Source: Promethearchaeota archaeon (GTDB lineage: Archaea > Asgardarchaeota > Lokiarchaeia > Sigynarchaeales > SOKP01). Taken from it: a stretch of DNA of 17,722 bases. The number at the start of each line of letters is the position of its first letter. Within the stretch, counting starts at the first letter, position 1. The stretch covers positions 1 to 17,722 of the forward strand of contig JAEOTJ010000406.1 in the NCBI GenBank assembly GCA_016839905.1, in the 5' to 3' direction. The notes beneath the pieces were generated by a model that worked only from the letters and a program-made list of their open reading frames with translations, had not been told where the DNA came from and searched no databases. The translations under genes were made by a program, and so were the position numbers. Shown in pieces: positions 15,619 through 17,722 of this stretch.

Positions 15619-15655
15619 TTTTTTTAATTCATAAAAAAATTTTTTTAATTTTTTT
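15619..15655 (+). terminator. Multiple T7 tracts with A7T7 palindrome after the hydrolase
   Basis: Three runs of seven T (15619-15625, 15640-15646 and 15649-15655) follow the stop at 15613. The middle run is the second half of a perfect 14-base A7T7 palindrome (15633-15646). Repeated U-tracts are strong archaeal termination signals. Confidence 0.6.
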
Positions 15656-15816
15656 ATTAATCCATCTATTAACTCTTAATATTATTTAAACTAATCTTAA
15701 AAAAAATGATAAGAGATAGATAGAAGGTTTAAAAAATAAAATATTTATAGTCCAGAGCCTTTGTAATAGAATTTAAAAAAAAATAAATAAGTGTATTTTC
15801 TCTAGTATTAAGAGGT

Positions 15817-17722
15817 ATGAGTCGAATATTTAAAATAGTATTAGGTGGAGTTGGTGAATTTAATCGAGGAAATTTAATTCAAAAATCTATTAAGAAAGCA
15901 TCTCTAACTACTGATATGTATAAAATATTTGGAGTTCAAATGTATTTTAGAGAGTTTGATGTTGATGGAGACATACTCAAATTACAAATGTGGGATTGTA
16001 TTGAACAATTGAGAACTAAGTTTTTTTTACCAGGATTTGTAAAGGGTGCCAGGGGGGCTATTTTATCAATTAATATAAATGAGCCTGTAAATATTAATCA
16101 GTTAAATTACTGGGAAAATCTTTTTCGAACACATGACTCTGAACTTCCAATTTTGTTAATTGGTTTTAATTCTAAATCAGATAATCATTTCAAGTTATCT
16201 GATGAGGAAATTTTGGATGTAATGCTTAAATTTAATTTATATGATTATATTGAAGTATCTACAACAACAGGGAATATTGATACAATACTTAAAAATATAA
16301 TAAAAAGACTTTATTTTGAACATAAGATAAATACAAGAAAAGATGTTATAATATCATCTCCAGTTTATGACATTGAAAAACTTTTTTATAATAGTTCTTT
16401 ATCTACTGTAAAAGAAAAATTAAAACCAATTATAGATAATGCTATATTTTCCAACTTAGATGAATTGATTTATAATATTGAATTAAGATTAAAAGATTTG
16501 GAAAAAAAAGAGCAAATTAATTATAAAATTAAGAAGAAACAGAATAACCAATTAGAAGATGAAAAATTAGGCAAGATTGCATCAGTTATCAAAGAAAAAA
16601 ATAGAGTCGCACAAAATATCATAGTACATCCAATTAGAAATAATATACCATTAAAAAAGGACTATAAATTCCACAATAATTTTACTTTTTTTAAAGTAAA
16701 TGATTATATTACTCTAAAATTAGAAAATAACCACACAAATATATATGTAAATGATCGCAAATTTAATACTTGTAAATATCTTATAATGAATATTCCAATT
16801 AAGCAAATTAAAGATTTGGATGAGATTGATTCAATTGACGAAGCAATGGAATTTTTAACCCCGTCTCATCCAAAGAAAGATGAGATTTCTCCAGAAGTTG
16901 AATTCTGGGGGCATTGTTCAAACTTACAAGCATGGTCCGAGAATAATTATGATACTCGAATTTTACATAGAAATTTATCTTTTTCTTTATTAAAAAGGTT
17001 AACAGAAGTAGGCGATCCTATTGCTAAAAGAGTTTTCAAGGAAGAAATTGCTAAGAGATACTCAAGTAATCATCCAACAATTAAAAAATACTTAAGAGTA
17101 CAAAGATACTTGAATTATTTAACTAAAGAAGAATTGAATACTCTTTCAGAATTAAATAATGATTCAGACCTTCTAATCTATTTTGCTGAAGAAAATGAAA
17201 AAAAATCCATATATAAAGAAGCTATTAATTACAGAAAAAAAGCTTCAAAAATTAATCCAGAAGATAAAGATAATTGGTTAACTCTTGGAGAGGATTATAA
17301 AAAGATCGGTGAGATTGAAAATGCAATTGAAGCTTATGGTGAATATTTAAAACATGATCTAAATAACCTTTCAATTTGGAAATATCTTGCAGAGAATTTA
17401 GATGCCCGGGAATTCCTCTCTCGAATAGAACCTTTATTAGATTCAATAACTAATGTATATATTTGGCAACAAGTATCAATTATTTATAAAAAAATTGGAG
17501 ATAATGAAAATGCGATAAAGACTTATAGGAAAATCTTAGTTTTTTATCCACATACTAGCAGCATAGGCATCCAATTATTAAAGACTTATGAAAAACAAGG
17601 AAAAATTGATGAAGCAACTGAGATATTAAATCTATTTTTAGACCATGATCCTGATAATTTCTTTATCTTAAAAATTATTGAAAAATGGTTAGACAATCCA
17701 AATTTAAAAAATCAATTATTAA
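15817..17722 (+). CDS. Degenerate Ras-like GTPase domain with TPR repeats (3' end cut by window)
   Basis: Open for 635 codons to the window edge, so the C-terminus is missing. Residues 1-165 form a small-GTPase fold: FKIVLGG, then VGEFNRGNL where the P-loop should be; WDCIEQLR (59-66) in place of WDxxGQE; LPGFVKGARGAILSIN as in Asgard Ras-like proteins; NSKSD (118-122) like the guanine-binding motif; and STTTG (148-152). The P-loop Lys and Ser/Thr appear replaced by Arg17 and Gly18, so GTP hydrolysis is doubtful. A charged, coiled-coil-like linker follows (about 195-265). Next comes a module with FKVNDYITLKL and VEFWGHCSNLQAWSENNYDT (292-440), which I recall from Lokiarchaeal repeat proteins. 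TPR-like helix pairs run from about 463 to the end. The ATG at 15817 is the only start before a stop at 15784. Probably a cytosolic scaffold. Confidence 0.9.
   Translation, partial: MSRIFKIVLGGVGEFNRGNLIQKSIKKASLTTDMYKIFGVQMYFREFDVDGDILKLQMWDCIEQLRTKFFLPGFVKGARGAILSININEPVNINQLNYWENLFRTHDSELPILLIGFNSKSDNHFKLSDEEILDVMLKFNLYDYIEVSTTTGNIDTILKNIIKRLYFEHKINTRKDVIISSPVYDIEKLFYNSSLSTVKEKLKPIIDNAIFSNLDELIYNIELRLKDLEKKEQINYKIKKKQNNQLEDEKLGKIASVIKEKNRVAQNIIVHPIRNNIPLKKDYKFHNNFTFFKVNDYITLKLENNHTNIYVNDRKFNTCKYLIMNIPIKQIKDLDEIDSIDEAMEFLTPSHPKKDEISPEVEFWGHCSNLQAWSENNYDTRILHRNLSFSLLKRLTEVGDPIAKRVFKEEIAKRYSSNHPTIKKYLRVQRYLNYLTKEELNTLSELNNDSDLLIYFAEENEKKSIYKEAINYRKKASKINPEDKDNWLTLGEDYKKIGEIENAIEAYGEYLKHDLNNLSIWKYLAENLDAREFLSRIEPLLDSITNVYIWQQVSIIYKKIGDNENAIKTYRKILVFYPHTSSIGIQLLKTYEKQGKIDEATEILNLFLDHDPDNFFILKIIEKWLDNPNLKNQLL

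Noticed and set aside
17252..17446. 64-codon open frame on the - strand
   Set aside because: It is antisense to clear TPR repeats of the GTPase-like protein.
1..17722. CRISPR array, insertion sequence, tRNA or rRNA gene
   Set aside because: By eye there are no regularly spaced repeats, transposase motifs, cloverleaf sequences or rRNA-like GC-rich stretches. A covariance-model scan would be decisive.

Overview
The window reads as a fragment of an AT-rich archaeal chromosome, most likely from an Asgard archaeon of the Lokiarchaeota (Promethearchaeota) type. Several signs agree. There is a ribosomal protein S26e, which is found in eukaryotes and in Thermoproteota/Asgard-type archaea. There is a TrmY tRNA pseudouridine methyltransferase (archaeal) and a CDP-alcohol phosphatidyltransferase of the archaetidylinositol-phosphate-synthase type. 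The last gene joins a Ras-like domain, a Trp/Tyr-rich module that I associate with Lokiarchaeal repeat proteins, and TPR repeats. Promoters look archaeal: AT-rich boxes about 25 bases before starts, few Shine-Dalgarno sites and T-tract terminators. The lineage call comes from recalled family knowledge, not from a search.

Layout, left to right. 1-157 holds an oligo-T terminator (on the - strand) for the first gene. 158-2105 (-): a twelve-helix membrane protein made of six 2TM units, then a zinc-ribbon membrane protein. 2249-5035 (+): two head-to-tail genes of unknown function with no gap between them, a single-span anchored exported protein and a large polytopic membrane protein. 5127-7731 (-): a two-gene ABC-2 exporter operon (ATPase, then permease). 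7869-9189 (+): trmY and an archaeal phospholipid synthase. 9190-10155 (-): an unknown polytopic membrane protein ending exactly against the lipid gene. 10507-10830 (+): rps26e with a disturbed 5' end. 10917-12203 (+): an MFS transporter. 12233-14221 (-): a PIN-domain protein with helical repeats. 14621-15613 (+): a membrane-anchored, outward-facing lipase-like hydrolase. 15817-17722 (+): a degenerate-GTPase/TPR protein that runs off the window.

This is mostly a housekeeping and cell-envelope neighbourhood rather than a mobile island. I see no insertion sequence, CRISPR array, tRNA or rRNA. Functional links are limited to the ABC pair, the zero-gap pair at 2249-5035, and possibly trmY with the lipid gene. 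The most unusual signal is the start of rps26e. The conserved N-terminal PKKRKN is encoded behind a strong ribosome-binding site but follows ATA rather than ATG. It is separated from the rest of the protein by about 23 bases that change the reading frame and fold, with flanking bases, into a hairpin. Other points of interest are the twelve-histidine 2TM protein, the P-loop-less Ras-like domain fused to TPRs, and the PIN/helical-repeat/beta architecture.
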